Assembly (NCBI GenBank): GCA_013397455.1
Contig: VYZB01000371.1
Coordinates: 296,397 to 360,396 of the forward strand
DNA from: Crotophaga sulcirostris
Lineage: Eukaryota; Chordata; Aves; Cuculiformes; Crotophagidae
Length of the DNA: 64,000 nt
Direction: 5' to 3'
Both the position numbers and the translations under genes were made by a program. How positions within the stretch are numbered: the stretch's first letter is position 1; the number at the start of each line of letters is the position of its first letter. This document shows, piece after piece, positions 28,090-42,495 of this stretch. Below the pieces are notes generated by a model that saw only the letters and a program-made list of their open reading frames with translations, was not told the DNA's origin and did no database searches.

Positions 28090-28450
28090 AAATCACAGGT
28101 CAGTGCTGCCCCCAGGGGAAGACAAGACGGAGCTCAAGGTGACCCCAGAACATGCAGGACAGTGACCACAAGCTCCTGGGACTCCAGCCAGGCTGGTCAT
28201 GGACACAATCGGCCAATGGCCTAGGGACCATCCTATAAGACAAGTAGATGGGTCAAGTCCCACATCAGAGTAGGAAGCCCAGCCAGGATGAGGAGCAAAT
28301 GGAGCTGGGCACAGGCACTATGTTGGGGTAAGCACTGGGGACCTGTGCACCAGCTGAAATGGGACCCATGGGAGATGGGCAGGAAACCAGGGCCATTAGG
28401 GCCTATTAGTTGCCCTCAGGACCTGAAAAACTGTGTGGAGGGTAAAGTTT
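28090..28450. other. GC-rich unclassified block
   Basis: About 360 nt clearly richer in G and C than the flanks, with many short words in CAG, CCAGG, TGGG and GGGCC context. An overlapping 91-codon open frame (28288-28563) has no recognisable domain. The sharp compositional edge suggests an inserted element or a decayed repeat, but I cannot name a family. A noncoding exon or regulatory element is another possibility. Confidence 0.4.
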
Positions 28451-31400
28451 TTAAACACATTCCTTATCCTCCTTCCTTAGCCTGGCCTGTCAGGAAGATC
28501 TGCGCTGGTTTACTTACACTTTTAAAGCAAAAAAAGAGATACTTTGAGAAAAGTATTATGTAAACCAGTAACTTCGAGCAATGTTATCATCATCTAAGAT
28601 GTCTCTCCTAAATAAGGCTGACGGGGGCTGTGGGAAGCAGTGAGCAGAGAGCGGTGGATGCATGACTGCCTGTACAAGCCTGTGCATGATATTCATCACA
28701 AATTAATTCAGTGTGTGAGCTGGTCTTCTGCTGTGCTACTGATGCATACTTTCCTTTACAGGCTTTTTCTGCCCAAAGATATGCCATTGCTGTTCAGAAG
28801 GTCTGTGATTGTCATAGCAGCCTACTTCCAGCTCAGAGGATATATAACCTTATGTAGGAGGATAGGACATGAATTTTAATGGCAAATAATTTGGATGATA
28901 AGGAGGGTGACAAAACCAGTAAAACAAATGCAATAACAGAGTTGAAAAGTGAGCAGTAGGGTGATTCTGTTAAAAGATTTGTTATGTTTATTCTCAATAA
29001 CAGGTATAAAATTAGAAATTTTGCATTTTAAAGAAACAGAAGTTCATCTTTTGCAGCATTTGATTCTCAACTATTATAACACAGCTAGCAAAGAAATATC
29101 CGTAGCTCTCTGTTTGCGATAGACTAAAATTATAGCAGGGAATCCTACTCTAAAGTTGACTATATTAGTTTGCCTGTCAAGACACATTATATCAGCTGGG
29201 CACAGCTGAGAAAACAAAGCTGCTGTGTTTTCATAAAACATATCTGTGGAACTTTCTGCTCTGCATATTGTTATATAGATGTATGACCCAGTGATTTCTC
29301 TAGCGCATTGTAAAAGAATATGCATTTTTCTCCTTGGAGAAGTTGTATTGTAGCATCCCTGTAAAGAGGGAGTTTCATATTGTATGTAGTTGCAAAGATG
29401 TCTTGATGTCTAAACTCAAAGGGTTTAATCTCCAAGAAACATTGATTTAAAGTTGTAATATAAATTTTTAGTGACTACTGGTTTGTAGGAATTTTTCTTT
29501 GTACGAAGGCAGTTTATCTTCTAAAATTACGAGGAAATAGATCTCTCTTCTGATCTTACATTATTTCAACAAAGATCACAGGAGACCTTTTTGTGAAGAC
29601 AACATAGGACTTCAGTGTATGTGGTATTTTTTAAACTAAAAGTGTGCTTTTGAAACAAAACATTTAAATAAACCTGTAATGACCAAAAATACAATGGAGG
29701 CCATGACTGGATTTGGTATGGACTGCATAAATAAAATAAAATGATAATATGAAATCCTCTTACCATCCTATTTCACCAGGGAAGATGTACATGCAACAGT
29801 GATTGGCAAAACATAATAATTCTTTTGTCATTTTGTTTATACTCCTGCAGTCAAATGGCTTTCTATGTTACGGTATTGCTCTAAAGAGAGTTACCTAATT
29901 TTTTTTTTTGGTACTTTTTTTAAACAAACTAGGGCTTTTCAGTGCTCAGAAAATCTGAATCACCAATAGTTATGTTCCTTGAAGGCTTCCTATTTATAAA
30001 GCATTTTCTTGAGTAATTTGAGTGAATAATTCTTGTGTTGTTGGACTTTTAAACTTTTAATTTGCATTTGGTGTTCTTATTTATGTTTGTGTTGGCTCAT
30101 CAAATATTTGGTTTCCCACTCAAAAATAATATGTAAACTTGAAGAAAACACTGCCCTGATTTACAAAGGTGTGTGTCTGAGACCCAACTTTGTGCATCTG
30201 TGCTGGAAAGTGAATTTTTAAGAGATTCTATGTGAACTAGGTAGAGAGTGCAATCCTGTTTGTGTTTCTGTGGGAAATGATTGATATTTGTGTGAAAAAT
30301 ACGTGGAGTTTTAGATTTAATATAATGATTGAGGCAAGAATAATATTTCCCACTGTTTTGTGTGTTGTGTTGCTCCATCCATTTATGTGTGTCCTCACCC
30401 CCCTCCCCTCTACCTTGGGAACAAGCTTAAAAGAGGAGCTAATATTGATGCTGTCACGGTCTGGAGGGAACCTGCTGGTTTGCTTTGCTTTCTCAGGCTA
30501 CTTGCACAGTTAAAATGTAAATTTTAGCCTACTGGAGTTGCAGTCTGGCTAGTTTTCTTGGTCAGAAAAGTAGTGGGTCATAGCTGAAGAATATTTCTTC
30601 AAGTAGAAAAAAATCTCCCAAACATGCTCTTAATTTAGTTGATTTTTTAAAAATTTGGGTTTTTTTAACTGATGTGCTAAGAGCTGCTCGTCTTGATCAC
30701 AGATATGTGAAAATGAAAAATGTAGTGAACCATATTCTGTTGCTGCATTCATCTTCTGTTTTCTGCCACTAAGGGTACTGAGTACAGTAAACAGAAGTTG
30801 GCCCATTGTTCTTCAGTAGTAGTTTGGAGACTCTTGAATTTGTGTAAAGCAAACCCAAAACCTCTTCTATTATTTCGTTCAACTTCTCAAGACAGTGAGC
30901 TTTCTGTGGCAGCTTTGTCTGAAAAAACCCCAGAGATGTTAATTGCATTAAAAAACGCTACCGCCATCACATCCCCAACATTCTCATCTTAAAGAAATTG
31001 AAAAATATTCATTAGAAATATGATTTTTTTTAATGGAAAGGAGTGTGTATCCAGTATCAGTCCTCAATTTCAGATGCCTTGTAAAACCTGCACAGAAAAA
31101 GACATGTTATGCTGCTCAGTTACATCAGCTGTGAATTCTCTTGTGTTAAGAATTTAAATCATACTCTTTTATCACTTTAATGCAAAGTGGACTTTTTTGT
31201 ATTAAGAAATGTAGGCAAAGATGTGATTTGGGATGAATCCTGTCAAGGTGTTACTCTGTGTTAAATTCTTGGAGAACTTGGCTGAAGGCCATTATTAATG
31301 TGAAAAATATTTATAGTAGGAAGCTGTATGTCGGTACTGCAGACTTTGTGTGTTCTTTCAGCCTCCAGAAGTACACTTTATTGTCAGTTCTCCAATAGCT

Positions 31401-32032
31401 GAGGCGTTTCTGTGGGATTGTAATCACTTAAGAAATACCTCTTCACTTAATATTGTGGTATACAGAAATTCTAATTTTCTAAGGGAAGTCATGAAAATAG
31501 AGATTTTTAGCCTGGAGGGATAAGATAGAAGTTGTCTGACTGTCAAAGGAATCCTTTTCTAAGAGTAGAAACCATCAGAAAGTATAGCAATTTGAATATA
31601 AAACTGTGCAAACCTTTAAACTCTAAGTATGAAGGAGTGTCAAATTACTGGTAGTTTTTCTTTTTCTTTCGTTCACCTCGTTTCAATAGAAGGATCCTTC
31701 AGCTGATCAAATGTAAAGAGATGACAAGAAGTAATTTATATGGGATCATATTCACTATGTAAATGATTGCAACGAAAAAATGAAAGCTCATTTCTCCTGT
31801 GTGCTTGCATATACACCAGTTACTCATCACATAATACTTATGGATGGATTCTCTGATTCTGACAGCGCATTAGGTACTGAGGTAAAAGCACAAGGGAAAT
31901 GAATGAAAGAAATAGCATGAGCCTAAGATGTTGGTGCAGCCAAGGTATAACAGATTTGTCACTGGAGATAAAACAGCGTAATTCAAATGCATCCAAATGT
32001 AAGAAGGCTCCACCAAGAGGAAAAAAGCAAGG
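28451..32032. other. unique AT-rich noncoding DNA
   Basis: No gene or named repeat is seen. Overlapping small frames at 30033-30513 on both strands are typical of chance ORFs in AT-rich DNA. Confidence 0.55.
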
Positions 32033-32096
32033 ATTTTCTTTCTTTCTTTTTTTGCTTTCTTTCTTTCTTTCTTTCTTTTTTTTTTTGACTGTTGAT
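32033..32096. repeat. (CTTT)n microsatellite
   Basis: A pyrimidine tract made of CTTT repeats interrupted by longer T runs and one G. Its reverse complement creates a false lysine-rich open frame on the minus strand (31838-32161). It is a likely length polymorphism. Confidence 0.9.
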
Positions 32097-35000
32097 TTAA
32101 ATGAATAATATGAGGTCGGCCGTTGTGGGTGTGCTGGGTGCACTCTGTGATTAAAATTCAATGGGGCTGAGGCTGCTCTGCTGGATTAGCTCTGAACCTT
32201 GAGGTTTCACGCTGTTGCTTTGTAAAAGGCAAGCCAGCATGAATTCTTTGTAGAAATGGCCCCAAATATTCTGTTAAAACTATTTTCTTTATTAAAATTA
32301 TTTTCTGTGTGAGAAGTCTGTGCTCTTTACAGACAGTTTTGACTTCTTAGCAAAAAAAAGGAAAAACCTGAGAACAGAAACTTTCAGCTTCCAGCAGAAA
32401 GCTGGAGACCTTTGATTTGAAAATGCTGCTGTGCCGGTTCACAAGTGTTGTATTCTACTAAAGAACTTGGTTCTCAGAAGGAAAGGTAATTGAATTTTAG
32501 CTCTCATCAGGCTGAACTTGTAATCTGTCTTGGGGATTTTGGTCTGCTATTTCAGTACGCTGAAATGGTGAAAATTTTGTGGGGCAGGGGGAGTAAAACT
32601 TATGTTCGGGAAACTTTTAATTATGGTAGACTGATTTACGGGCACACATATGCATACATGCTATAATCAGCCCTTATTTTAGAATGTAGGGAGACCTGAT
32701 TCTTTTCACTTAAATCACACTTAACTGTCTTCTTCCTCTCACACTGTTAAAGTGCTTGATGTATAAGGGACACGTTGTCAGCAGATGAACTCCTTTTCAT
32801 CATCACAAATAACTGTAGACATGAAATATTACTCAATTTTCTTTAGCCAGGAAAGGAGCTTTATTTTAAGGGAAGGCTTTAAAAAAATTGTTTCAACATT
32901 TCAATCTTCTGTCAGAATATACTGCACTTTTACATATCTTAACTCCAGTGCTTTTGGGTAACCTCCTGCTAGGCTGAAATGTAGAATGCACCCTCCTTGC
33001 AATAATTTATTTTTAGATGAGACACACTTGGTACCTCATTATGAGATACCTAGGCATTTATGAGATTTCAAGGTGATGTTTAAACTGCAAAGTAGAAACA
33101 CCTGGGACTGTTGCAAGCCACAGGGGTCAGTGAGCCCTGAACTCAGGGTGGTTGCACACCTGCTGGAGAGGTTCCAGAGAGTTCTCACTCTGCAGCTGCG
33201 CTCAGGAGTTTCTTGGGAAAGCGATACGTGATGCAAGGAGAAACTGTACTAGGATCCTGCTCCAATTTAACTGTACAGGTAACTGTATTATGGTACCTAG
33301 AATCACTACCAGCGCATCTTAAATTGGCTAGAATAGACATAGACGGCATTCATGGCAGTGACGTTATGTAAGCAAACTCTAACTGTGTGTTCATAAAAGA
33401 AAAGAGTTTTAATCCTGGTTTGCTGCTCAAATGTCACCTTAGGTAATTGAACTGTATCCTGCAGTCTCAGCTGGATAGGTAATTTTATTGTCATCTCAAC
33501 TGAGCTAGTGTAAATCTAGACTAACTGTAGTGAAATAAACAGTTATAGCTGTGTGAAATCAGTGTAAGTGAAGGGCAATCAGGACTACTGTGTTTTAGGG
33601 CTGGGCAAAAAGTGTGCATTTCTTCTGTTGCTATTTTTGACACAAAGTAAAAGGCTTCAAAACTTTGCAAAAAGTTCTCTAAGGTTAGGTCCAAATCTGA
33701 GGACCTACTGTGATACCAGTACCTAAGCTTAAAAAGAAAAAGAAAATATTTACCAAATGTTCTGCTTTTCTCAACAGGCTTTGCTGCAGCCTGCTAAAAA
33801 GATGTTCCTTTAGTTCCTTTGCAGCCTTCTGTTGCAAGATTGTCAAAGGCGCCTTGAGGCTGAGGCATATTTTGAACAAAGAATGGAGACTCTAAGATTA
33901 ATCTTGGGAAACGTCTGTTTGTTCTTGTGATTTGTATATTCATGTAGACATAGGGTTTGTTTTTTTTTAACAGAGCTAAGCTACATATTTAGATTTTAGT
34001 GAAAGTTTTTCATATTAGTTTACTTTATGCAACGTAAACTTGACTTGGTTTCTCAGGCAACAAAGGAAGTAGAAAGGTGGGAGATATATACTCTGTTGAC
34101 TATTTTTGTGGGTTTTATCACACACCACTAAAAAGAATTGTTTCATATTCCTCTGTTGCTGTAATTTTGCCAAAAATATCAGACAATTGTACACATACAG
34201 TTCTTAACTTATCAACGTCTGCAATGACTCTTATGACATAAACCAGCAGAGCAAAGGTTTTGTTTTCACTGTGGGTTAGTCACCACCTTGAACCATCCAA
34301 AATGTTACTTTACTTCCATGAAATAAGACTGGTGCATTAATGCTTTAACATGTTCACCTGCTTCTTGCCTTATATTTGCTTGTCACATTAATATTTTGTC
34401 CGAATCTTTAAATAAGTACAAATATGCAAGCTGCACAATGTTGATGCTAAAGGCTTGTTTCTTGTGTTTCACTTGAAACAATGCTTGTAGGTTGCAGTGG
34501 TATTAATCTATAATAGGGGAAAGAAATTAGAAACAATGATTTATTGCAGTGGTTTTTTAGATTATTTTACTTTTATTTTTCAAGTTACTGGATATCATTA
34601 CCAGAAGAAAAGAGGCAATCATCTCCATACCAGAACAGCAGTAATAGCTCTGTCTGGATGGTTGCCCACAGGTGTGCTCTGAGTGGCTGATGGCAGAAAC
34701 AACACTCAGAGCACGCGGTATGAGCGATTTGAAAGAGCAATTAATTTCACTAATGCAAATCTCTTGCTTGTTTTTGAATAATCCATGTACAAATTCTGTT
34801 TGACTTTTTTTCTTTCTGTTTTAAATTGTCTCTTAAATTTTCATGAAGGAATTTTAGTTGTTGGAGTTGTTGTAAACTACTTGCTATCAGTATCCCTAGG
34901 AAGTATCCAGTGTTAGTGAGTGTTCTTGTTTAGTTCAGTTGCAGGATTTTGTTTTACACTTTCCCTAGGAGCCTGGAATTGGAATTTCCAATTTTGAGTT

Positions 35001-38000
35001 GATGGATATAATTTTACGGCAGTGATTTTAATTAGACAGTTCCAGAAGTGAGACTTCAGAGTGCCTCGATGGAGAATAATGGAAATCACCAAACCTTATT
35101 TTTAGAATAATACAAAGTTTCCTGTTTTATGATTAGAATCAAGAGGAATTGAGATGTGCTAGAAGCCTTGCAGAATCTAGAACCCTACTTAATAGTTTTT
35201 ATTTGCAGCTATTGCAGTTGCACAACATTTTAATATTGCAGTGTGATAGCTTGAACTTTCATTTGCAGTGTATGTATAGAATTTACTTATGAAAAAGGTA
35301 TAAAATATTATTAGGCATTACAATTAACCGTTAACTATTCATACTTTTTATATTTCTGTTATTTAGATCAAAATTGTGGCTATCCTTTTTGCTTGGTGCT
35401 GATTCAAACCAAGGTTTCTCCTAGTGGAGACAAGTTCTATCTAGTTTATCCATCAGTCCAAGATTGCTTTCTTTCATCTTATGTTTTTAATCAAAAAAAA
35501 ACATGCAAGGAAGGATGTAATCAAAATTACACAAGCCTCTTCAAAATGTGGTTGGCTTTTCCCTGTACCTTTTTCTGGATCAGTCTGCGAAGGCCCATGG
35601 CTCTGAAATTCAAATCGTTTGGCCCAAACTCTTCAAACACAAGTGTTCAACCACAGGACCTGTTAAGAGAATGCTATATCTGGACTTTATGATATGCCTG
35701 GGTGGTCTCAGTTCCTTGCCTGGAAAGGTAGAAGAACTAATCTGTTACACTGATAGCTCTGAGTGGCTCACACGACCGAAACACTTATTTTCTTTTGATT
35801 TTAGTTTTCTGCTGCCCTAGATGTTGTAACAGCAGAATCCATCACAGTGGATATATCCATTTTAACTATTCCTACAACACATGTAGAGCCAGAAAGATCT
35901 GGATTATGCTCTGCTTGCCATTTTCTCTGTATAGACATGAACAAGCACAATTTTGTGAGGCATTTTGTAGGTGGTTTCTAGCTATGCCTAATTATAACTG
36001 CGTGACTGCTGTTAGGCGTGGAGAGAAGGGAAAGTAATCCTCAAGACTTTGTTTTAAAAAAATACGTCTATGCTGTTCAGATTTGGAGAGCATGGGGAGG
36101 AGGTTGGAGTGTTACTGGAAACACTCGGTGCAATAACAGTTTCGTGGTGAGTTACATTTTTTCTGTCTAATGATGACACTAACACAACACTGTACTTGGT
36201 TTCTGTGGCTGTTTGAGTGATGGTTAATACTTTATTTCTTTTCTTTTGTTAGCAGAATACTTGGCCCACTGGTTTACTACAAAAGCTTAGAGGACTGTTT
36301 TGAATATAAAAAAGAGAATCTATTTCTCACAGTGTCTTTAAATTGGTAATATTGGAATGTTTTAATAAAGTGAGAAAATGCACCTGAACAGCTCATGGGC
36401 AGATTAATCTTTTCTCTTAACCTCCTGAAAGACACACTTCTGCTTTTCCTGAAGTTCAACTGTAGTTCCCCTTTGACTGACAGGACATTCACGATACGCA
36501 GTATTTTATTGCATATTGTGTATATGTGTTCTTTATTATATATGACCAGCAAAGTATGTAAGGTACTGGCTGCAGTCAGTTATCCCAAGCCAAGAACATC
36601 TGGTGATGTCAAGAATCTTCTTGGGATCTAACTCCAGATATCAGACTCTTAATGATGTTACATGAGAGGATCTACTCACCAGTGACACACTCCTACCACC
36701 CACAACACTGGCTGTACTGGGATGTGTAATGTTTCTGGGAGACGACTTCTTTGGTTTTGAGGCTGCTTTACTTAATATTACTATTATTTTTATTTTATTT
36801 TTTGTCTAAATGCATTATTTCATATAACTACTTTTTTTTTTTTTTTTTGTGGTGGAATAGTCCTAAATTGTGCTCTGTGGCCTAAAAATGTGCCTAAAAT
36901 CCACCTTATTCTGCTCTTCCTCTGTGAGCTATGTAGACTAATTATGCTCATGACATAGCCTAGGAGTGAACCCACAGTGTGCATGAGCATCGGGGTTGAT
37001 GTGCCCAGTCTTGTCTTGCACTGAAGGTAAACGTGAGAAAAGAGAATAATGTTGATCCAGGTGGTTCAGCTGTGCTTCTCTGTGTACCCCCAAAAGACCC
37101 AGGCTGGAGCTGTCTCTTGTTCTAGATATGAAAAAAAAAATAAATTAAGTACAGTGAAACTTTATAAAACTTTCACTGGCTTCATGATTCATACAGGATA
37201 AAACAGCTCAGGGAATCTCAGAAATAGCTCTAAAGTACTTGTGTAGGTGGTTTTAAATCACAGAATAGATGAGCTCTAATACATGATGGACTCTCAGTCA
37301 CAGTGTGATAAATTATTGCTGTGATATTCCATAAATTCCAAGGGGGAGGAAGGAAGGTTGGCAACTATTGATATACCATTTTTTGGGATAAAACACCTCA
37401 CTACTGGATTATTTTGCATGCATTCACAAAGCCGTAGATGTATTGGTTAAATGCTGTTCTTGACTGTCCCAGCAAGGTAGCAAGCAGCATACAGGATGTT
37501 CAGTTCTTACAGCTGCGCAACTTAACCGAACATAATTGAGGAAGATGTGTTGGGGATATTTTTTCTTTTGTGAGAACAAATAAATGTTGTTAATGTCAGT
37601 GCTATTAGTGCTACATATCTAGCTGAGATGACCTTTTCTTAATGCAATTTAAGAAGAGCACTGGCGTTCATATGACTGTTATTCCTAAGACTACATTTAA
37701 CTAAATCCTCACATAAATCTTAGTGCTTAGATGCAGACTAATTTTCAGAAGTAAAAACACCATACCAAAAAACAGATACCCCATTTCCCCATTTTAAAGT
37801 ATTTTCTTCTGAATCTGGAGCTTTAAACCAAACAGAACACTGTGCCATATTTAATTCGATTTATTCGGTGCCATGCAAGAATATGGATTTTAAAACAGTT
37901 ATGTATTTAGAGACAAGCTTTATGTGCTAAGCAGATAACACAGGATGATTTATAGGCAATTAGAGCTTGTGCCACAAAAAATAGCTTAAGGGTTTAAGTC

Positions 38001-38610
38001 CTGCCTAGCACTTGTTTTGGTAGCTTACATCTGAAATTATGACCGTTTGAAGGAAATTGAAGCTCTTGCTCAGATGATGCCTCACTCTGCACAGCAGTTT
38101 TTCACTAAAAGTTCTCTAGGTGAACTGGAGTTTTTTATTAGGGTTTACTGAAGAGGTCCTCAGTCTTCACATGTCAAGACAAGTCTGTGTGCACACATGC
38201 AGTAACCTTCATCCATCTCGCTTTACCAGGTTGATCCAGCAAATTTACTCAGAACATGCCCAGCAGACCCCGTTCTTCCCCCAGCTGAACCATCCAGTGG
38301 CTGGCAAGGCAAATGTGTGAGGAATGCCCTTCACCACCCCTTCTTTCCGCCTAGTTGAGTCTACTTCTTATTCAGGGAGAAAACAGCTCTCCAGGGTGTG
38401 TATTTAACTGCTTTAACTTTCTTGCTTTTGCCTGAAGAAACCCTCAGATACCACCTGAATCTCTTTCAGAGAGAAGAAGAAGCTTAGCAGAGTTTTCCTG
38501 TGTTCTGGCTGAATTTTATACGTAAAGCTATAGTCAAAAAGTTGAGCCTTTCCTTTTGTCAGTATTAAGAAGAAATGTGTCACCCCTGTTTAGTTTTAAA
38601 AGAGTCTCCT
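32097..38610. other. unique AT-rich noncoding DNA, 6.5 kb
   Basis: No gene is recognised. The frames at 35393-35820 (90-99 codons, overlapping in two frames) lack motifs. A T17 run lies at 36832-36848 and an A-rich run near 37132-37142. Confidence 0.55.
36832..36848. repeat. T17 homopolymer
   Basis: A run of 17 T following a T/A-rich stretch (36780-36810). No retrosequence body can be identified next to it. Confidence 0.75.
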
Positions 38611-38709
38611 TCCCAAAATCCAATTCCGCACCCACCCCCCCAACCAAATAAAGCCATCAACCCCCCAAAATCAAAACAACAAACCCAAACCAAACCCCCA
38701 AACCCCACA
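38611..38709. repeat. A/C-rich, nearly G-free tract
   Basis: About 99 nt with only two G, made of C runs and AAACC/AACCC words, ending next to a short (AT)n run. This strong strand asymmetry is the clearest of several A/C-rich tracts in the window. It is a low-complexity sequence that could form unusual DNA structures. No function is evident. Confidence 0.8.
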
Positions 38710-41700
38710 TATATATTTGACTGGAATAAGTGGGTCAGGACTATAGATCATTAAAAGAGGAAGGTGTTCCAGTTTAAAAAAACAAAACCAAACATCTTTT
38801 AATTGTGTTTCTCTCTGGCACTACTGATCATGTATCTGAATCACCTTTTCTATGAACAATGTTTCTGGAAAGTCCCATTCTGAGATAACTGAGCCGCACA
38901 ATGTTGGAAATCTTCATCCATAACTGAAATGGATAAATATTCGACAAGTTCAGGGTTGTAATTTTGAACACTCTGGATCTAGTTTGTAAGTTTAATCTGT
39001 AAGCATAGATAAGTTTTTTCTGCTTTAAAGAAATGAATTGGAAATAGTTGAGGTTAAAAAAATCCATTAATTTTTCTTATTACATTTTATAGTGCTTCAA
39101 ATAATCACTCCACTAGAGTTTTTTTTGTTTTTATTTTGTGATCATAACAATCTCTTGAGCATGTAATTGTGAATTCATAGACAGGATATTACAACACCAG
39201 ATGAAATGCTTCTCCAAGTCTTTCGAGATCTCAGTGATGGAAACCCATCATGGTTAAATCACGTCAAGATGTTGGTGAATAATGTCACTGGGAATCTTTA
39301 GAATGTACTTCACAGTGAAGAACTGAAGTGAAAATATGTCAGAGCAATTCAAAACCCAGAGCCATCTCATTATCAAGGTGATTATGAAAGACAAATTGTA
39401 AGTACTTGTAACTTTGTCCATATTACCAGATGTTCTGTCTTCTGAACAATGGCTTCATCTTCCTCGTCTTAGCCTATAAAAAAATAAAGATACCAATTTC
39501 ATTGAAATGTCATGTCTGTCATGTCTTTGGGCATGTGGTAGCAAACAGGAACAGTGTGATATTGTCTAATTGAAAATGATGTGAATTAAAAAATGTAGTT
39601 TTGCTTTAAATACTTTAAATTTTGATAACTTTATTTTGAATAGTTGTTATTGCTGTGGGGAAAACCATAGTTTATCCATTCTCTGCTGCCCAGTCAACTG
39701 ATGGAAGAAAACTTCATGGTTTTAAGAGAAAAGTTACCAGAATAACTACATATTTTGTTAAGCAACTTGAGTGAGAGAGGCAGCAGCCTTAGTAGCTGGA
39801 ATTTTGAAGACTTGGAAGGAAGTTTAGACAGTGAACGCTGGAATTCTAAAAGCTCGTACTGCCTGAGGTTTCCAGTTGGGATTGAATTCTTAGTATGCTC
39901 ACTGCAATATACAACAGGGAAGAGACAATGTCGAAAGAGAGGCAGGAGAGTTAATTTTGCTTGCTTATAACTAAATGTGCATTCAACTCTTGGTGAGTTT
40001 TGTGCCTGCGTATGTCAAAGTACAAATGAACTGAGAGGTTTCTCTTGCAATTTAGGCAAATGAAAGGAAAAGGATACTGTTAACATAAATGATGTAGATA
40101 CGTGAAGTCTTTTGAACCCAGATAAAAGTTTGCAAAGTCTGTGCATTTTTCTCATTAGTTCACCATCTTCAATAACTTCCTCCTTAATTTGGGAACAATT
40201 TTCATTTTTTGCAGGCACAATTTGGTATGACCATTTTTCTGCACAGACGTTCTACAATTTACAGCACTGTAATTCAAATGCAGAAAGATAACAAGAGCAT
40301 GTTAGTCAGCAGGGGAACAATACAAGGACGTCAGGGTAAAGTTGAGAGTAGATGGGAAATGAAAAGGGTAGTGAAAAGTGGACTCTCGTGAGACATTTGA
40401 CCCTCAGAATGATGGCATCTTATGTATTCTGCACAGATGTATGATGAAACCATTCTATCCAAACAGTTATTGAGCATTTTCCACCATATGGCAGTCTTCC
40501 TTTGGGAGACAGATGCATTTTATAACACAAGGAATTACTAGGTTTTTTGGATATTTTGGGGCTGTGGTAGAACAGGAGCATGGAGATTGTGTTACAAGAT
40601 TTGTTTATAGTATGAAAATTAAGTAAAAATATATTTGAAATAGCAAAGGCAAAACAAACCCATAGAATAAGGTTATTAGAGATAAAGCTTGGATTATCAG
40701 ATCGGAAATATTTGCCAATGCATAATATGTTCAATAGTCTCACCAGATGTCAGAATTCCTAAACACTCATTGTGCACAGTCAGTCTGAAACTTTGTTAAT
40801 ACCTTGAAATCACTGATCACATGGATAAAACTGCATGATAAGTCTGTTATACATTGCTCGAAGCAATGCTGCTGTTTCTTTATTTAGTGACAGATCTAGT
40901 ATCTTTTGAATGCTGGTAGTCAGTTTCAGAAGTGGGACATTCCCCTTACTGACCTCAGTAAGATGGAGACAAGATCTAGAAAATGTGATAGGCAGATGTG
41001 CTGATCTGCTAAGGGACTCGATACAGGAATATTGGAGGTAACTGGACAGGGTTCTACATATTAGATAGGTATTTTATAATACTGATATTTATTGTTGCAT
41101 GCAGCTATCAATAGATTCTAGGTAAATGGAATATGAACAAAATTACAAGTCCTTTGCTCAGCCCTTGGTATCTCTCTCTTTAAATTTTGGTGTGCGTGGA
41201 ACTTATTCTAACATGAATTTATCTGCTGAGAATTTTGTCTGACTTAACAACTCTCACCTTTTGTGTTGTATATTGAGATGCATCAAATAGAAAAGGAGGA
41301 TTTAGTAATATTAACTTCTTACTGAAATTTAATTTGTTCTGAAAGATTTCTTTGTCAAAACAGGCACTTATTTGGTTGGATAAGATTATACAACATCAAA
41401 TATAGGATATTAAATTTATACTTACTATATTATCCTGAAAAATATTAAATATTGACATGTGATGAAAAGACAGACAAATGCATCTACCTGTCTGAAAGAA
41501 GTAGAGCAATAGAGAGTTTACTTACTGAAGTTTGTAATTTTTAATATATATTTTCAAAATGCACATGGCCATGATTATTTGAAAAGTACGATATTGAAAT
41601 AATTGAAAAATAAGAGATTTTCTTATGAAGGAAAGAAGTTAAAATAAATTAAGAGTAAGAAAAATAAGGAAATTAGAGTCTATTTTAGCCAGTATATTTT

Positions 41701-42495
41701 TATACCTCTGAGTATTGAATGATTGTTTTCGCTTGGGTGATTCTTAAAGAGTTATTAAGATACTATTTTATTTATAATAAAGATCAAAGGAAGAGTTGAG
41801 CAAAAAATGCATTCATCCGTGATTATTCATTTGTAAATGAATTAGCTTTGCCGAAGGACAAAGTCTTCTTTAGTCTATTCTAGCAAAGATATCAGTCTAA
41901 GTTTTTCTGATACAATCTGCTTGGTCAGTAAACTCCAAATTGTAATTTGATTTTCAGAGTATAGTTTCAATGTCCATGAAAACAGAAAGTCAGAGTTATA
42001 AAGTTAACAATAAACTGGAATAAATTGCAGAGAAGGTAAATTTTTACTTCATTAGTAAACAATTTATACAACACAATAATGTCCTTCACTTGGGAAAAAA
42101 AATTAAAAAAATGTTTGCATGATTTCTGTAATAATCTTTTATCCTTCCTCTAAGATATATCAGGCTGGACCCTTGTAGGTTAATCTGTCTTTTTATAAAG
42201 ATGATTACATTTCGAAATAGAAAACAACTTGTATAAAAGAAAGCATCTTCTTGGATGACAGATGTAAGGGAAAACTCTAACATTTTTCATAAGGTGAGAT
42301 AATTGAGTCTAAAAATAAAAAATTCATCTCACAAGATGGCACTGGAAAAAAATTGAAAATTCTCAAATGTTAGATAAACCTTCTTAATATGCTCCTAGAG
42401 AGGGACAGAAATGTCAGAAAATCCAAACCTTCTAGCTTCCCATTCCTTGCTTTATTATAAAGACCATGGTCACTTATTAGTCCTGGGTGTTCACT
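38710..42495. other. unique AT-rich noncoding DNA
   Basis: No gene is seen. 41400-42400 is especially AT-rich. The small frames at 40015-40391 and 40420-40743 show no domains. Confidence 0.55.

Noticed and set aside
31838..32161. 107-codon minus-strand frame with a lysine-rich centre
   Set aside because: The centre is the reverse complement of the CTTT microsatellite.
35393..35820. Two overlapping plus-strand frames of 99 and 90 codons
   Set aside because: They are in different frames with no recognisable motif; chance ORFs of this size are expected in 64 kb.
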